Shown: positions 14,901-29,900 of the stretch, in pieces
Position numbering within the stretch: the first letter of the stretch is position 1
Layout: each line of letters opens with the position of its first letter
Assembly (NCBI RefSeq): GCF_037975245.1
Contig: NC_092562.1
Location: 20,101,054 to 20,165,053 of the forward strand
Direction: 5' to 3'
From: Apostichopus japonicus
Taxonomy: Eukaryota > Echinodermata > Holothuroidea > Aspidochirotida > Stichopodidae
Length of the DNA stretch: 64,000 nucleotides
Notes under the pieces: generated by a model
The model's database searches: none
Told to the model about the DNA's origin: nothing
The model's input: only the letters and a program-made list of their open reading frames with translations
Made by a program: the position numbers and the translations under genes

Positions 14901-17900
14901 TGGGAAGTTTTAATCTCCGCTGGGAATTACAGCTGTGATGAATATGTCTCTATATGGGCAGCCATATATATTAACTGGCAAGTCAATGTTGCACATCACC
15001 AAGTAGCCTACGGAGCGAAGTGTTAAAATTGAAATCACGTCTGCTAAAACTTGCTCAGGGGATGTCTGAGGTGTAGAGTTTAATACGGCTGAGGAAAGCT
15101 CTGGAGCTGTTTGCATCCGCTTGATTAATCTCATCGATTTCGGACGAAATTATTTCATAATGAAATTATTTATTTCTTCCAAACAGAGTTAAGAAAAGCC
15201 TGAATTTTTTTTTGGGAGATTCAGGGCTTATGTTTGTGGTAGATTTTCTTTTATTTCCACTTGCTTTTTTCTTTTCTTTTCTATTTTTTTTCCTTGCGGT
15301 TTTGCCAAATGTGTTGAAAAGTAAATTAAGGCATAAAGGGAAATTAAAAAAGCTGCTGCCTTGTGGTTGCCTTAGCGACCATGGAGAAAATTAAATTTAC
15401 GGTGAATGGTTGCGTTATTAGCTCTCCGCACAGTTCAGGGCCTTGAAGATGTCACATGTGAAAAGCGTGAGTAAAATGGGTTTCCGAAGATTGTTCGTTA
15501 AAACTTTACCGTGTCTCTCACTTAAAAGTTTGATCATGTGGGTGGAGCCCTATTTAAGTGATGCAAAGTTTTCCGTCTTCTATCTTCAGTTGGAAAAGGT
15601 TGCTTTCTTAAACAGTCTAATGCCACCCTTGCTTTTAAATGGTATCCAAAAATTTGTTGATTAAATGAGATACTTAGCTGTGAATCAATGGTGCTGTGGT
15701 CGAGTGGATAAAGGCGGTGGCATTTGAAGCAATGAGGCTTAGCAATCTGGAGGTTCAGGGTTCGATACCCGGCCGGGTCACAGTAAGGTGGTTTTTTCAT
15801 CCAAGAGCAGTCTACGGTTTTCCCATCTGCAATGACTCTCTAAATTGATAATATTCCAAATTTGAGTTAAGAGATGTTGATTTGTCAGCCAACCAACTTG
15901 TAAGTTGTAATCCATGAATCCTGCTTCTCCCACATTTGTGTTCGCTTAAGCATCGTAAAAGTTACCTGATTAATATTATATTATTATTATTATTATTATA
16001 TTATAAAACAAGAGATTAGCAAGAAGGAAAAACCTTCATCATTTCTTCACCTATTATTCCTTTTTGTCCTCTCTCTATTAAGACACCTTTAATTTTTGGT
16101 AAAAGACAACAACTGTGTATTTTGTTTATCATTCTGCCCTTCTTCCTCCATAGTCCCCGAAGGACCCCCGACGACGGTACGCGTGTCGGCGATTAACTCA
16201 ACCACCGTTCACGTGCAGTGGAGTCCGCCTCTTCAGAGTCTTCAGAACGGTGTCATCAGAGGCTACCAGATACACTACGGACTGGTGGACGAGAATAACG
16301 AGGCGGTCGGGCGTGTGCATGCCGTATGGGTGCAGCTGGGGACCATCACCGTAAGTTGTCCTTGTCTCAAAATGCCCACAGATTGATATGACTAACTACC
16401 ACAACCATTGAATTCAAAACTGTATTCAGTCCCTCGGTATGGATCTCTCAAGGTCCATCCAGACGTTAAATACCAAATGGTTGGCCTGGGTTATGGCAAT
16501 AGCGCAAAAGCTTCTAAAGATAGAGGAAGGCAGGGTAAGTTCTTACTTGTCCATGTGGAGGGGGCAGGGAGGGGGGGATGATAAAGTGAGAAGAAATGTA
16601 TGGTAATCTCAAGAAGCTCCAAAGTTTACAAAAACCAAACATGATATCTTTGAAGGATTAACTTCTGGTTTGCATTTTAAAGTCAATCACTATATTACTT
16701 TAGAAATATTTTTCAAATTTTGAGCAAATTGAAGATTTTTCTTTCCAGTTTGTTGCAGAAACTTGTTACCATTTTAACAACAATGGAAATTGGGGGGGGG
16801 GGGTAGGGGACAGGGGGAACCTTTTTGCATTTGGGCATATTCACTTGGTATCTCTTGCATGATTGTACAGAAATCCCTATTTAGGGGTGAATACAGTTTT
16901 GAAGTCAGTCAAAAGTCTCGATTTGTACTCCTCCCACTCCAAATAATTTCTATTTTTTGACAGAATTTACATTTATTTATTATTTATGGGATGACTAACT
17001 CAGCCAAAAAATGCTAGAATAACCACAAAATGTTAGACTGATAAAAACCAGAGGTTAAAAGCGACTTTGGTCTGCAATATTGAGGAAACCTACCAAGGTT
17101 TATATGCAATAAGACTCTAAAAGAAAGACTTTTTCTTATCAAGTGAAGAATTTTGAGTGAACAACAAATGAATTTTGATTCTATCCCGACATTCACAGCC
17201 CAGAGACTTTTTAAGACGAATAACATTATATTAGAACATGAGAAAATTCCCCAAAAAATGGTAACTTGAAACTAAGTGAAACATCCAAAACATCAAACCA
17301 TCAAAAGCACCTGCTTTGAAATTTATAGACAATTATGGATCCTTTCAACCTGACTTTTGTCACATGTCAACTACCTGTGCAAACATTTGTAACAGGGTTT
17401 TCTGTATATGTCAGATAAATTTGACAGAATAAAGAAGAAGAAAGGAAGTAAAGAAAAGAAAAATCATTGTATTAAAAAAACAGAAAAAAAAAATAGCTGT
17501 AAAAGAAGTTTAGAACAGGTTGGAAACATTCATACATACATGCAAAGATTTTCAAGGTGAGACTGACATAGTAGAGAGAACCAAAATTTTTTCCCGATGG
17601 AAAGATTGTCACAGGAAAAGTAGAGAAGTATCTCGTTGCAACTTAGTAGGATGCGATCGCTTCTCTCGGAGACTCTCGAAAACCCACCATGCGAGAAACT
17701 CTTCTCAGATTGGCATTTTCGATAGGTGTTGAAGTTTTAGGTAATTATCCTGTCGTGGAGACTGCTATGGCTCTCTGCTAGCAGCAGGTGTGTTTGGTGG
17801 AAGGATAGATTCAAGGATCAGTAGGAAAACCAAATCATCAAACATTTTACGAAAGCGCAAGATAGAAGCGAAATGCTTACGTGAAGGTAAAACTCAAAGA

Positions 17901-20900
17901 AGATTGGGTGACAGACAGCGAGAGAGAGGGGTTAGTTTATACGTGGGAAGGAAAAAGTATTCCGCTCCTCGAAAATCCGTCCTTAAAATCTCTTCAGATG
18001 TTTTCAACACAAAATAAGTAAAGGTTGTTTAAAGCTTCCTGTCTTAGAGAAAATGAAGAAGGGGGTGTGGGAGGGGGGTTGGAGGGTCTGTGATGCCATC
18101 CAACCTTTCTGTCTTGTTTAAAGCTCCTTTGTCTTGGAGAAAATGAACTGGGGGAGGGGTGGGGGTGGAGATTGGGTTTGAATATATCTCAAAACCTTGA
18201 GTTTCCTTCTGTAATCTCAGTTTTATAGTATGAACACAAAAATTCCCAAGATTGACAATAATCATTAAAAATTGTATCCATTTTGTTCTTGAAATTAAAT
18301 ATATTTGTACATTAGAAAACAAATAAAAAGAAGAGCACCTTTTTTAGCTCACCTTTTGTAATGACAAATATTGTGGGATACATGAATAAAGTGACACCAA
18401 AGTTTGCCATAACATAAGGAAAAAAAAAAAGGAATTAAAAAACCTCAATATAACAGTGTACTGAGATTCATGATTTACCTATTGAAATATAAATCTTCAA
18501 CAGTTTCTTCGAAGTAGTTTTCTACTAGTGGACAAAATTCCATTTTTACATGACAACACAGACAGAGGGAATGAAAAAGTCCGCCTAATAGAGCCCCAAA
18601 AAATTTGACCCACGCTTTGTAATACCAAACAAAACTAAACATAGGAGGCAACATATTTGCCTCTGCTGCTTTTGCCTTTTTCCATTTTCTTCTTTTTTTT
18701 TTTGCATGAAAATTTCACACTTTTTTAATTACATTAAACACACTCCTTAGATCATGTTTTCCTTCCTTGATGTGGTGTTGTGTTAGAAGCTATATATATT
18801 ATTGCAGTTTATATCATGCTTTTAGAATTTATATGGTTACCAATGGATATGTCAAAAATATTATTTGAATTGCAATTTTTTTTCTTGTGTGTTTTTGCCT
18901 CTTTGATACCATATCTGGTTACGTGTTTGGCTTGTCATAAACATCTCACAGTGCTTTTGTTGATGGGATTTTGTATATATTTATTCACTCATTCATTATT
19001 TTAATTCACTGTAAATAAATCAATTTATCCCAATTCCAAAGTTATGCAGTTTAAAGAGATTTCAGCCTTTTAACCACACCTTGTCATAAACATCTCACAA
19101 TGCTTTTGTTGGTGGGATTTTGTATATTTATTCACTCATTCATTTTCTTAGTTCACTGTAAAAAAAATCAATTTATCCCAATTCCAAAATAATGCCATTG
19201 AAAGAGATTTCAGCCTTTAACCACACCTGTTAAACATATCTCCTCCCCCCCCCCTTCCTCAAGTCATAAATTCAGAAATATTACTAAACTCAGTTCGGGT
19301 ATTTTTTCTTGTTTCCTGGAAGATGAAACAAATACTTTCTATCTGAAAATGAATAAATAAATAAAGCACAGAAGCAAGATTATCCATCCAAAAATTCCTT
19401 CTTGCATTAAAGAAATTTTGTCTCCACAAAAATATGCAAAGTGGCTTTCGTTTTGCTCACTAAAAACTCCCCAGTAGTGATAAAGGTTTTATTGAACCTG
19501 ATCTTTTAGTCTCTTTTGCAAAATTAAAAAAAAAATAAAGGAAGAAATATGTCAATTAAAATGAAGAAAATTGCAAATGGTTCTGAATCGTAATGCATGT
19601 CCTCTTTTTTCAAATTTTGTTGTTGCTTTGTTGTAATTGTTTTAGCCAACACTGCACTTACTCCAGCTTCTTGTCTGTGAATTGTTTAATGCTATGTCTT
19701 AGTACATCTTTGATAATTTTTCTCATGTATTCATATTTATTATTTATCTCTCTCTCTTTCTATACATATATATTTATTCGTACTTAAATGTGTATTTGTT
19801 ACAGTGGTTCTTAACTGATTTGCATATCTAAAGGCGGTAGTCATCCTCAAGAAAAAATAAATAAAAAATAAATAAATAAAAAAAATTGGGGTTGGGGGTT
19901 GGGAGGGTGTGTAATTTGGTCGATGGAATGGATACAAGATATAGTAGAAACTTTGAAATGGTTGGTGATTCTTGAAAATTGATTATTTTGGTGGTATTGA
20001 TTGCAACAGATATATTATATCCATAATACTTTCATTTGTTTTATTGTTCAAACCGAACTTGCTACTTGAGTGTTGAGATGACAAGAATGGGTCGGCATGG
20101 GCAGGGGGGGTGGGGGGCAGGGGGGAAGAGTGCAAAATTGGTTATGAACCACTGGGTCTGTATTCTAACTTTGCCTGGCTGAATAATTACCTCATGGGTC
20201 GTTGTTTATCCATGTGGGTTTGTTACTACTACTTCTACTACTATTACCTCTGCAGACTACTACCTCATTAACATGTTAAATTAATTACCCATCCTTAAAC
20301 TTAGTTCCTTCTGTCTTTCCTTCAATTTCCCAATATCCAGGAAGAGAACCAGGAGCAGGTAATTAATCTCAGCCGAATTCTCCTCTGCACAGTTGACAAA
20401 ACAAATATTAGACCAAAATAAAGCCCAACCAAATAAAATAATATCCTACAGGACTCCTCCTGAGTGAGCCCATCAAGCCCAACTCAGGAATGGTCCATCT
20501 TTTACGGGGTAAAAGTAATCCACTCACAACCGGTAACCAGGAGGCTAATTAACGGAGCAGCTGACTCGAAAACAAAAATTTGCACGTTAGAAATTGTTTT
20601 GTAGGCTGCTCCAAGGGGTATGTACTAACAACACATGGACGCCAAACAGTTGGTGTCCTCTTAACAGCAGGGCCCTAGATAAAGGCCACCCCCTACATAA
20701 CTTGGGGTACAGGTGAGGTATTAAAATATTATTACGTCGTACACACTTATTCACAGAGTGTAGAATCTATCACCATAATTAGCTGAATAGTTATGGGTGA
20801 AATTTTGCAGTTTTCTTGCACCTTACCCCCTATATTATTTCAATCTAATGTCACTTTGCTAACTCACACGTACATTTCTTGATAGTAATCAAGAAAATTT

Positions 20901-23900
20901 TCAAACTAGTCTGACAATACATAACAGAAAGCTTTGCGGCAAGAGCTTGACGAATTTGTTAATTCCGTCGATGTCAAATAATTTTGTGCAGTTGTCGCTT
21001 AGGTAATTTCCAAGTGCCGTGGAGATCGGTGGTCTTATAAAGCTAGCATTGCATTTTGTACAAAGTTTTGCAAATGTTGTTATAAAGTGTTGATGAAATC
21101 ACAAAGGCGATGGATCACATTTTTTTTTCTTTTCCCACTCAGAGATATTAATTTAGCGAATACTTAATCAATGTCATTTGAATATGACAAGTTTGTCACC
21201 ACTTGCACGTTAATTAATGTCAGCAGTGTAGACAAAAGTGTGCAAATGAACACTGGCTGTATTAAAAACACAAACTACTTTTCTGGATATGTTGAAAGAA
21301 AACTTGAAGTGTTTCATCATGTAGTGAACTGCAAGCTGAGGAGATTATGGTACGGTAGAACATAACTGCCATTGCGGGCGGTATCTAAATTTGAAAAGGA
21401 AGGAATTCTGGATGACTATAAAGTTGATTAAACTGACGGTTGCAGAAACTTGAAATAATTTGTCTCATAAAACTTCCAGTTCTTGGTTCCTCGTCGGAGA
21501 TTTCATCACTCCGAGGAATCGGACGAAATATCTGGTGAAAACTGTTTGTTTCTTTCTGTGACAAAGAAAAAGAAGAGTAACTGTGAATAGATAGAATGCA
21601 TGGCCTATCAAGTTTGCTATTAGAATCCACATTTGTGATATAAATTTCTGTTTCATTTATCATGTGACTGGTGCCATTTTGTTTCCACTTCTCTTGTTGT
21701 TGCTTTCTGATTTTAGTTTTTCTTTGATTTCAAATTTGTTTGATTTTCTTTATTTTATTTGAAAAGCACTCTTTGTTTTATTGTTTCCTTTTTAATTTCC
21801 TTTATACTATAAACTCCTTTGTTAGCTTCTGTGACATTTTAAGCGCACAACATCTGTTGGAATGATGGCTCAGCTGGTTATTTAGCAATACATTTATAAA
21901 GAAAACAAGGGAAAGGGATGGAGATTGGACAGAATTAGGGATGACGGCAGAGAGGGGGGGGAAAGGAGGGGGAGGGGGAGGGGGACTCTCTGACATAATG
22001 TGGAAACCGAGGTGTACACAAAAACAACAATGAGTTAGATGTGAATGATCGATAAGTACGTTACCCATGTAGTTCGATTTCCAGACTGTCTCCAAAATGG
22101 ATGCCTATTTGAATCTAGAATTTGTTGCTTTCCTTTTGGCCTGTTGAAAGTTGTTTCTCTTATTACAAAAAATTTGTCCTTGTCTGGGTTTCTCGATTCA
22201 TGAAAGTAAACTTTATGTGAGGCAGCTGCAGCGCATTGTAATATTTATACTGGTAGCTGACGGTGGCGGCTAATTATGGCGGCGAAATTTTGGTGGCAGA
22301 GATATGCGGGTTTGTCATTCAGAGCCCGAGCAGATTAATGGCCATGAAAGATGAAAGGATGGGTATGATTTGTAGATTTAAATTGGCAGAGGAATTGTTG
22401 ATTCATCCAGCTGAGCTATCTTCTTCATCTAGCCTAGAGGTTGAAAGCTTCTATTATGCTACTAACATACTCTCGTTGCTCTGTAAGGTAAACTTGATTT
22501 CGGGAGGAGGGGGTGGGGGAGGCGGGGAAAAACTAGATGATGATATGGAAGGCAGATTTTAGATAAGAGAGTACTCAAAGGAAAAGTAGATTTTAGGTTT
22601 AAAGCCGAGTACTCATAGTTAACATTAGCCCAGCCCTTTAAAGGTAGTCAGTATAGGCCCCAAATCATAGCATGCTATAATTGCTAGAAATTTTCAAAAG
22701 TTCTTTCCTGGAGGTCTTTACTCTCCAAATTGTTCTCAGACATTTTTAAGGAACACACAAAAGATGACTGAATGTCCCGGTGAGGAAAATTTTCTCGAAG
22801 GTTGTTATAAATACAGTTTAAGAATTTTGACCAAAGGTGAATATATCCAGCATATTTGGGGCCAATACAGCATACCTTTAAATGGTAGACTGAATGAGAA
22901 TTTCTGAAATCCAAATTATAACGTGAGTCCCTGTACCCATGTCTGTGTGCGTGTCTGTGTGCGTGTCTGTGTGCATGTATGTCGATGTGAATCAACTGTT
23001 TCCGAGTCCAGCTTCATAGCTACTTCCTAAACTTTGTGGAGTCTTTGGTGACATGTTTCAATTTCAAAAACTTGAGAATTTAGCCTTCCATCTTATTCAA
23101 TACTTTGTTTGAAATTTTATAGATTTTTTCATTGACTGTTTAAAAACTTAAATGTAGTTCTTGACAAAGAGAGAAAAAAAAGATAACCTGTTCGTCAAAA
23201 TATGAGAACTTTATGAGCAATCTAGGAAAGGACATATCTTGGAGAGAAACAGATAACCAATTAAGTAAGGGTTTAGTATTTGTACTTTTCCTGTTGCATC
23301 TTTGGTGTTACTTTGTCATCAGCGAAGAAAAAAAAATTACCTTCAAAATTGCTTTTTTTTTCCAATTTTTTATTTAAAAATCGTCTTTGTTTCATCGGTA
23401 GGAGGCCTGGCTGACCGACTTGCACCACAAGTCTCGCTATTCTGTTGAGGTAGTGGCTTATACCCTGAAAGGGGACGGTCTACAGAGTCGTGTACAGTAT
23501 GTGCAGACACCTGGTGAAGGTAGGCACAATTCACTGTGTCATTGGCTATCATAATCCATTATCAAAACATTCCATCAAATAGTTGTTGCTGTTTTTATGG
23601 TTTTGCTCTATCAGAAAAGAAAAATTAAGAAAGCTTGTATCTTAAAGAAGATTATCAGAGTTGATCAAAAGATTAACCTTTTGACCATTTCAACTTGCAA
23701 GGTTTTGTCACAGATATGATGGTGATAGATTCTATAAAACTTAAACAAGTGTTGTTCACGGCAAAAATAAACGTTGGTACACCGTCACTGAATTATTCAA
23801 AATGGTGCGAGAAATCCTGTCTCTGACACCTTTGCCTGTGGAATTGTTTCCAAAGGGCTTTCAAGCCGAGCCATCAGAGATTCAGATAACCTGAATATTT

Positions 23901-26900
23901 CAATATTTGAATAATTTCCAATTGTTATTGTTTATTTTTAATATTTTTTTTTATAATTTTGGATTATCAGAAAAGGGAAATATGATCCAGTGACTATAAA
24001 AAAAAAATTCAGCGAAGAAATTGTATGCAAATTTTATGCTCAATTCCTACTTGTAAGCAACAAAAAAATAATAGTTCTGACAACGAGTGTTTCATATCAC
24101 TGAATCGCTTAAAGCAAACCGAATTTGAGATTGGTGTTTGGGTCGTGTAAATTTTGAAATCCAAATGATTTTCCGTTTCCCGTCAAGAATGGATCTTCTA
24201 TCACACTACATGTTCAATTTTGTTGATTTTGTTGGAAGTTTGATTGTTTGACTTTTAGGTATGTTTGTCTACTCCTCGCCGATGTTTGCCTAAAAGTGTC
24301 CTTGGAATATAAGAATCTGACACAAATCACACGAAAAACAATCCATTATGGAAATTTCTTGAACGAGTGTACTTTACGTGAAAAAGGTTTTCTCAATTTT
24401 ATTTTTTTACTTTTTATTTCATTAACAAAAAAAGGTTAATTGAGTAATAGTCAATTGATAATAAAGTCACCCACTTTGATAGTGGCAACTGGCTTTGTTC
24501 GAACCAGTCGGCAAAGAAGACTTTGCTTTTGAATAAACAAGGCATCAAATTCTTTACACACAAATTATGATGAGCAGGAGGAGGTAAATCTTCATATGAT
24601 ACATTAAAATTATTTTACCATAAGTATTTTTTTCCTCACGATATAAAGCAATCAGTAAGCCCTGCTTTAAATTCAAAACTTTCGCAGACGTAAAAGGGCT
24701 GCTGCCAGAATATTCCGCTGAAATGTGTAAATATAAATGCCTGCCGTCAATTTGGAATTGCACTGGCATCCATCCATCTCGGAAGAGTGGTGCAGAATTT
24801 TTTTATTCTTTCGGCAGATATTTCAAGATATTGTTTCGTGTGAAAATGTTTGGCTGGATAAAAAAGAACAGGAAATAGGTTTTTTTGTCCCACTTTAACA
24901 TTCCACACAATGTTAAATGACTGTCAAAACTGAGATAAATATTTATGAAATAGTTACAGAATTCCACAATGCGACCAAAGTGCCACTTAAAAAAATGAGA
25001 GTCCAGCCTTTCTGCCACTGATTTTTTTTGGCAAAATTCGGTAGGTGTAGTTGGAACCTAAATGTGAAGTTTTCCCTCTAAAATGAATTCAAAGGTTGAA
25101 AACCTCTGAAATGGTTACTTTGCAGCATTGCATATGTAAGCAAACACCAGTTCATATATCACAGAAATAAATTTGGAAATGTGATGTTCCTTGTGAGGGG
25201 GGGGGAAAAAATAAATATGTTGGAACCAGTTTGTCATTGGTAGTTTCTTCTCTGTGTTTCTTTCAGTTCCCGGTGTGCCAGATAATTTTGAAGTAATTGA
25301 GAGCGATGATGGTGTCTATGTGGCATCTTGGATGGAACCAGGGGTGACACATGGTGAAATACTGGGGTACAACTTCACGTATGGTCCGAGTGATGCAGAG
25401 AAAGAGACAGTCAACTTACTGCCCGCCCAGAGGTCATATGAAATACCTGAATTATGTAAGTGTTGGTAAACTGTTGCAGGTATGGTGTGAATAAATTTGC
25501 CTAATATCTTGTTTCAACAGAGGCTCAACCTGTTACCTACAAGGGCATGATGTTGAGTTAAAGGTGATGGTCCATATCTGTATTGTATTTAATGCACCAA
25601 ACTATTTGGTGTTGTATAATTGGTGTTGTATGTTGGTGTTGTATAATTGTTTAACATTGAGACCTCATCCCCTTTAAAGCTACAATTTTAAATTGATATT
25701 TATAAATTTTTTGCAGCTATATGATAATAAAACCTCGTAGTAATGCAGCTGATAAAGATGAAATAGTCAACTTACCATTTCAAGTAATATAAGTCATGTT
25801 CAAGGATTTTTTATAACAGATTTTGATATGTGATGAACAGGAGTATTCCTGTGGCAGACATTTTGAATTCTAAGTTTAGAAGAGAAAACTCCCCATCTCA
25901 CTTTTATATAACGCTCTGGTTGTTTGTGTCGATTAAACATAAACTATATTTACCATATTAAACCCTTCTAAACTCTAGGAAGTGGATCGTAGCAGGTGGT
26001 CTTTAATGTCGCCACAGCAGATGTTCCTCAAAGCTTTATCTTCATGTTGTTGAATTATCATTGCATTGTGGGACATTTACCATCTTTCTTTAAATGTAAA
26101 TAATAATCCGTTGGTTTGGTAAAATCGAAGAAGCCATTTTTCGAGGTCTTTGTCCGATCTGATTTGACTTCTGTCTACTGATCTCGTTTAGTCTACAGTC
26201 ACTGGAGATCAGATTCGGTCAATTCTGCGATCCATAGTCGAGGAATTGATCATATTTGGTCATTTCTGCGAGGGCGTAGTCAAGGAATTGATCGATGTTA
26301 GCGTTCCAAAGCCGTTAGAGTCTTCATTCATCAAAGTTTTGGGTTTTTAAAATTGTGGTGTAAATAATATATTCATGTTAACATTTAATTTTGTCTTTTT
26401 CAGTGAGAGGTGTCAACTATGTTTTCCATCTGTCAGCCTCTAATGATGAGGGTACCGGTGAAGACGCCCACTTTAAACTGGCAATCCCAGAAGACAGTGA
26501 GTTATAAACCATTATAATCTGAATTCTCATTTCCTTTCTGAAAGTTAAAATTGATTAGTTTTGGTAATTAAAAAACAATGGCACCTTCAGTGTCTTAATT
26601 TCTGTCATAGTCAAGGGTTTATATCTACCTAAAAGATAATTTTAAGACCACTCCGAGAGAAAAGCTGATTGTAAGAAAGATGTCAGTGATTTTGATGTTT
26701 TGGTCTTAAAAGTGTTGTTTCACAACTTGGAGCCGTTTCATTCTAGTGAATATCATCAACTTTCTCTGATATTATACTTGTTATCATTTCTAGTCCTTAC
26801 CTGCCTCTACCATGCTGTGGCACTCTAAAGCAGCCCCCCCCCAATAGAGTAACCTTGTTTTATCCCATGTACTTCCTCTCACCTCTCTCAGGGCCCTCGG

Positions 26901-29900
26901 GTGTTCCTCTCCGCATGCTGGCCGAGGCAGTTTCAAGCGACATGATAACAGTCAGTTGGGAACCGCCGCTCTACGAAGAACGGAACGGTGTCATCTCAGG
27001 GTACACGGTACGAATGTACGCCGGTGACCCTACGCAGTCCATCACGAACCGGACCTCCGCCACCAGCCTAACCTTCTCTGGATTGAGGCCTAACACGGAC
27101 TATGTGGTGCAGGTGAAAGCCCATACCAGTGTGGGAGGCGGCCCGTTTACGGAAGAGTTTATGGTCCGCACGCCTCCTGAAAGTGAGTATCCTTTGGTGG
27201 AAGGGGATGAGCTGATTACATCACCTTTTTGCTCGTTTCGGAGAGATTTCCACATCAGCTAATTAATTTGTGGGAATGCGTCAGATTCGATAGAAGACGA
27301 AATGGATCTACAAAAGTAAACCATTAGATTTCGGAGCACAACATTGGATGAACAAAACAATCTGCAACATAGTGTAATAACTTAGACGGTATACTTTAGC
27401 AGGTGATGGCCAAATTGCGACACAAAGCTCACAATTGGTATGCAAAATCTATATCCAGAATTATTCCCTGAAATAATAGTTTAAAATTTTTACTGGTTCA
27501 TTGGGTGGAAGAAAATCGCCATATCGCAAGCACGATAAGCTTCCGTTAAGAACAGAATAGTTTGGTAAAAGTTGGACTCGACTAGCAAATTTGATCCTTT
27601 TTTTGATTCACAGGCCCGAGTACGCCACCCAGGGATGTTACTGCGGTGTCCAGTGGCGACTCCAGCATTGAGGTCTCGTGGAAGGCACCTGAAAATATCA
27701 AGGAACACGCCACCGGCTACAGCTACGTGATCTACTACACTAGCGACTCGAGCCGCACCGACGTGTCCAACTGGCCCACCGCACCCGTGGGCATCACCAT
27801 GAGGTACGAGCTGGAGGACCTGAGGGAAAAGACTCGCTACGCCCTCGCCGTCCAGCTGCAGACCCCTCACGGTAACTCGGCGATATCGGGAATCGTCTAT
27901 AGCACCACCCAGCCAGCAGCTCCCAGAGATTTCACGGCTGAGATACTCATCAACAACGAAGTCAGATTGACGTGGAAACCGCCTCGGGGTCACAGCAGGG
28001 ATCTTGGCTATGTGGTACGTAAATGGCAATCCATGCATGGCCTCCATAATTATTCAGTACCGGCATCATCGATGCCATTATTACGCAGACCAAGATGCTA
28101 TTCGATGCTATAGGTCGACCATTACTTATTAAAACCTTGGTAGGGAAGTGCCGTCTGTTATAGTAATGGTACCTTGAACTTAATCGCTCTCTGTTTCATT
28201 TTTTGTTTCATTTACAACCAAGCATCACCATAAAGAATGTGTACCCTGCCAATCTGTCACTTGTAGTGATGCTAGCCACAAGGTTTGAAATGTATAGTGT
28301 ACATGAGTGCGGCCTGAAATATGTAAGTCAGTGGTACTAAGTACAAATTAATTTAGTAGTGCCCTTAAAAAAGAATACATCAGGATTAGATTGATAACAA
28401 AGTGACAGACATTAGCTGGTACATTTGTCGTGTCAAGAACTCTAGAAATGTTCAATATGTGCACACAAAAAAAACTTGAAAAATTCTTGACATGAGCATC
28501 TGACCATCATTTTCATAAATATGCAACAAACGTTTTTATTGACATTTTCACAGATAACATATTCAACCACGAAGGGTTTCAAACTTTTAAACCCGGGTTA
28601 TTATGACAACGGGAAAGTGGAGGTTGACAGTGGTCGGAAAGAATTGGCCCTGACGATCCTGCAGCCCAATATGGATTATGAATTCAACATAACGGCCAAA
28701 ACACCAGACGATGGTGTGACACCATCATCTACCATCTATATCAAGACCAACGTTGCACGTGAGTTTTTTTTCATTTCATATTTCTCTCTTGTCCATTTTT
28801 TGGAAACGGTAGCGTTTTTACAGAATTTTGTTTTCTCCCTAGCTAGATTGGAATCGTATTGTATTGGTTGTAGTTTCTAATCGTCAATGATAATTTTTGT
28901 TTTCATCTTACTTTCAGCACCAAAGTCAGTTCCCAAACTGGAAATGGAGAATGCGGTGGTGACCGAGAGCACCGTTAAGATTACAATGCCCTCCATACCG
29001 CAAAGCGGTGGACCACTGGAGTAAGTTTTACAACACACTCAAGTCTTTCACAGTAAAGTGGCAAATTTGTAGTGTTCATTTACAGAGTCCTTGTTAACCT
29101 AGCACCTGATTCCAACGTTACTCTTGAAATTTCATCGGAATCAAGTGAAAGAATTACGTTTTCGGTGACCTTGTCTTGCCCCTTTAATGGTCCCATTAAA
29201 TGTTAGCTGTAGAATGTTATTAGGTCTGCATAAAGGAAATTCAATTATTCGGACATTTAATTAAAACAAAAAAAATGGGTGACACCCAAGTTATGACTGT
29301 AAAAATGGTTAGAGAGATGTACTGGGTAGTTAGATTGCATAAACTTTTATTTGGCACATGTTTTGCATGAATCAGTGTGTTTTTAAGGGATTGCTCCGAC
29401 ACAAAAACCTCCTCACACATTGGTCAAACCATGAAGGTATTAACAACTCCTTTTATTTGATTCTTTTGAAAAAGAAAGGAAACCTTTCTGGGATGTTGTA
29501 TTGCATTTGTGTTTGCTTACACATAAAACATGTATCCAAAAAAAAAAATAAAAAAAATACAGAATGTTTTGCTTGACAGTGCCTAATACATCATCAAGTG
29601 GTACACATTAATTTTCAAAGAAAAGTTCATTCTCCTCTTTTCGGAAACAAAATTTCACCATTTTAGTCAGCTAATGGGCAGTAGACACTCCCCAGAGAAT
29701 ACCATATTAGATTCCATCACACGGAAGGGTTGGCCTGATTCACCCATGAGCTACTATCCTGTGAGGTAGAAAATTCTCTCCACTCTGGTTGAGTTCACTT
29801 CATTTCAGCTGCTTTGGTGCCTCCTCCATGGGTTGCCTGGAGGGGTATTTCTTGATGAAATCCCACCACCTGTACGAATCTTCCTTTTTTTGTACATATT

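Noticed and set aside
15690-15781. Functional tRNA gene
   Set aside because: A and B boxes are present, but acceptor ends do not pair well, and the segment continues into a SINE-like body with an ATT tail.
22263-22562. 99-codon open frame as a gene
   Set aside because: It lies in a LAR intron, shows no domain, and ends in a poly-glycine run from a G-rich simple repeat.
22684-22995. Protein with HAHRHAHRH repeats on the minus strand
   Set aside because: The repeated residues come from a GTGTCTGTGTGC-type microsatellite; the rest has no protein character.
27490-28047. 185-codon minus-strand gene
   Set aside because: It is antisense to the GC-rich FN3-8/9 exon, whose plus-strand frame is clearly coding; the open minus frame is a composition effect.
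28014-28113. LAR exon running on past 28014
   Set aside because: The frame stays open to 28113 but loses FN3 similarity. Splicing at GTG/GTACGT to 28554 restores the domain (LGYV then ITYSTT).
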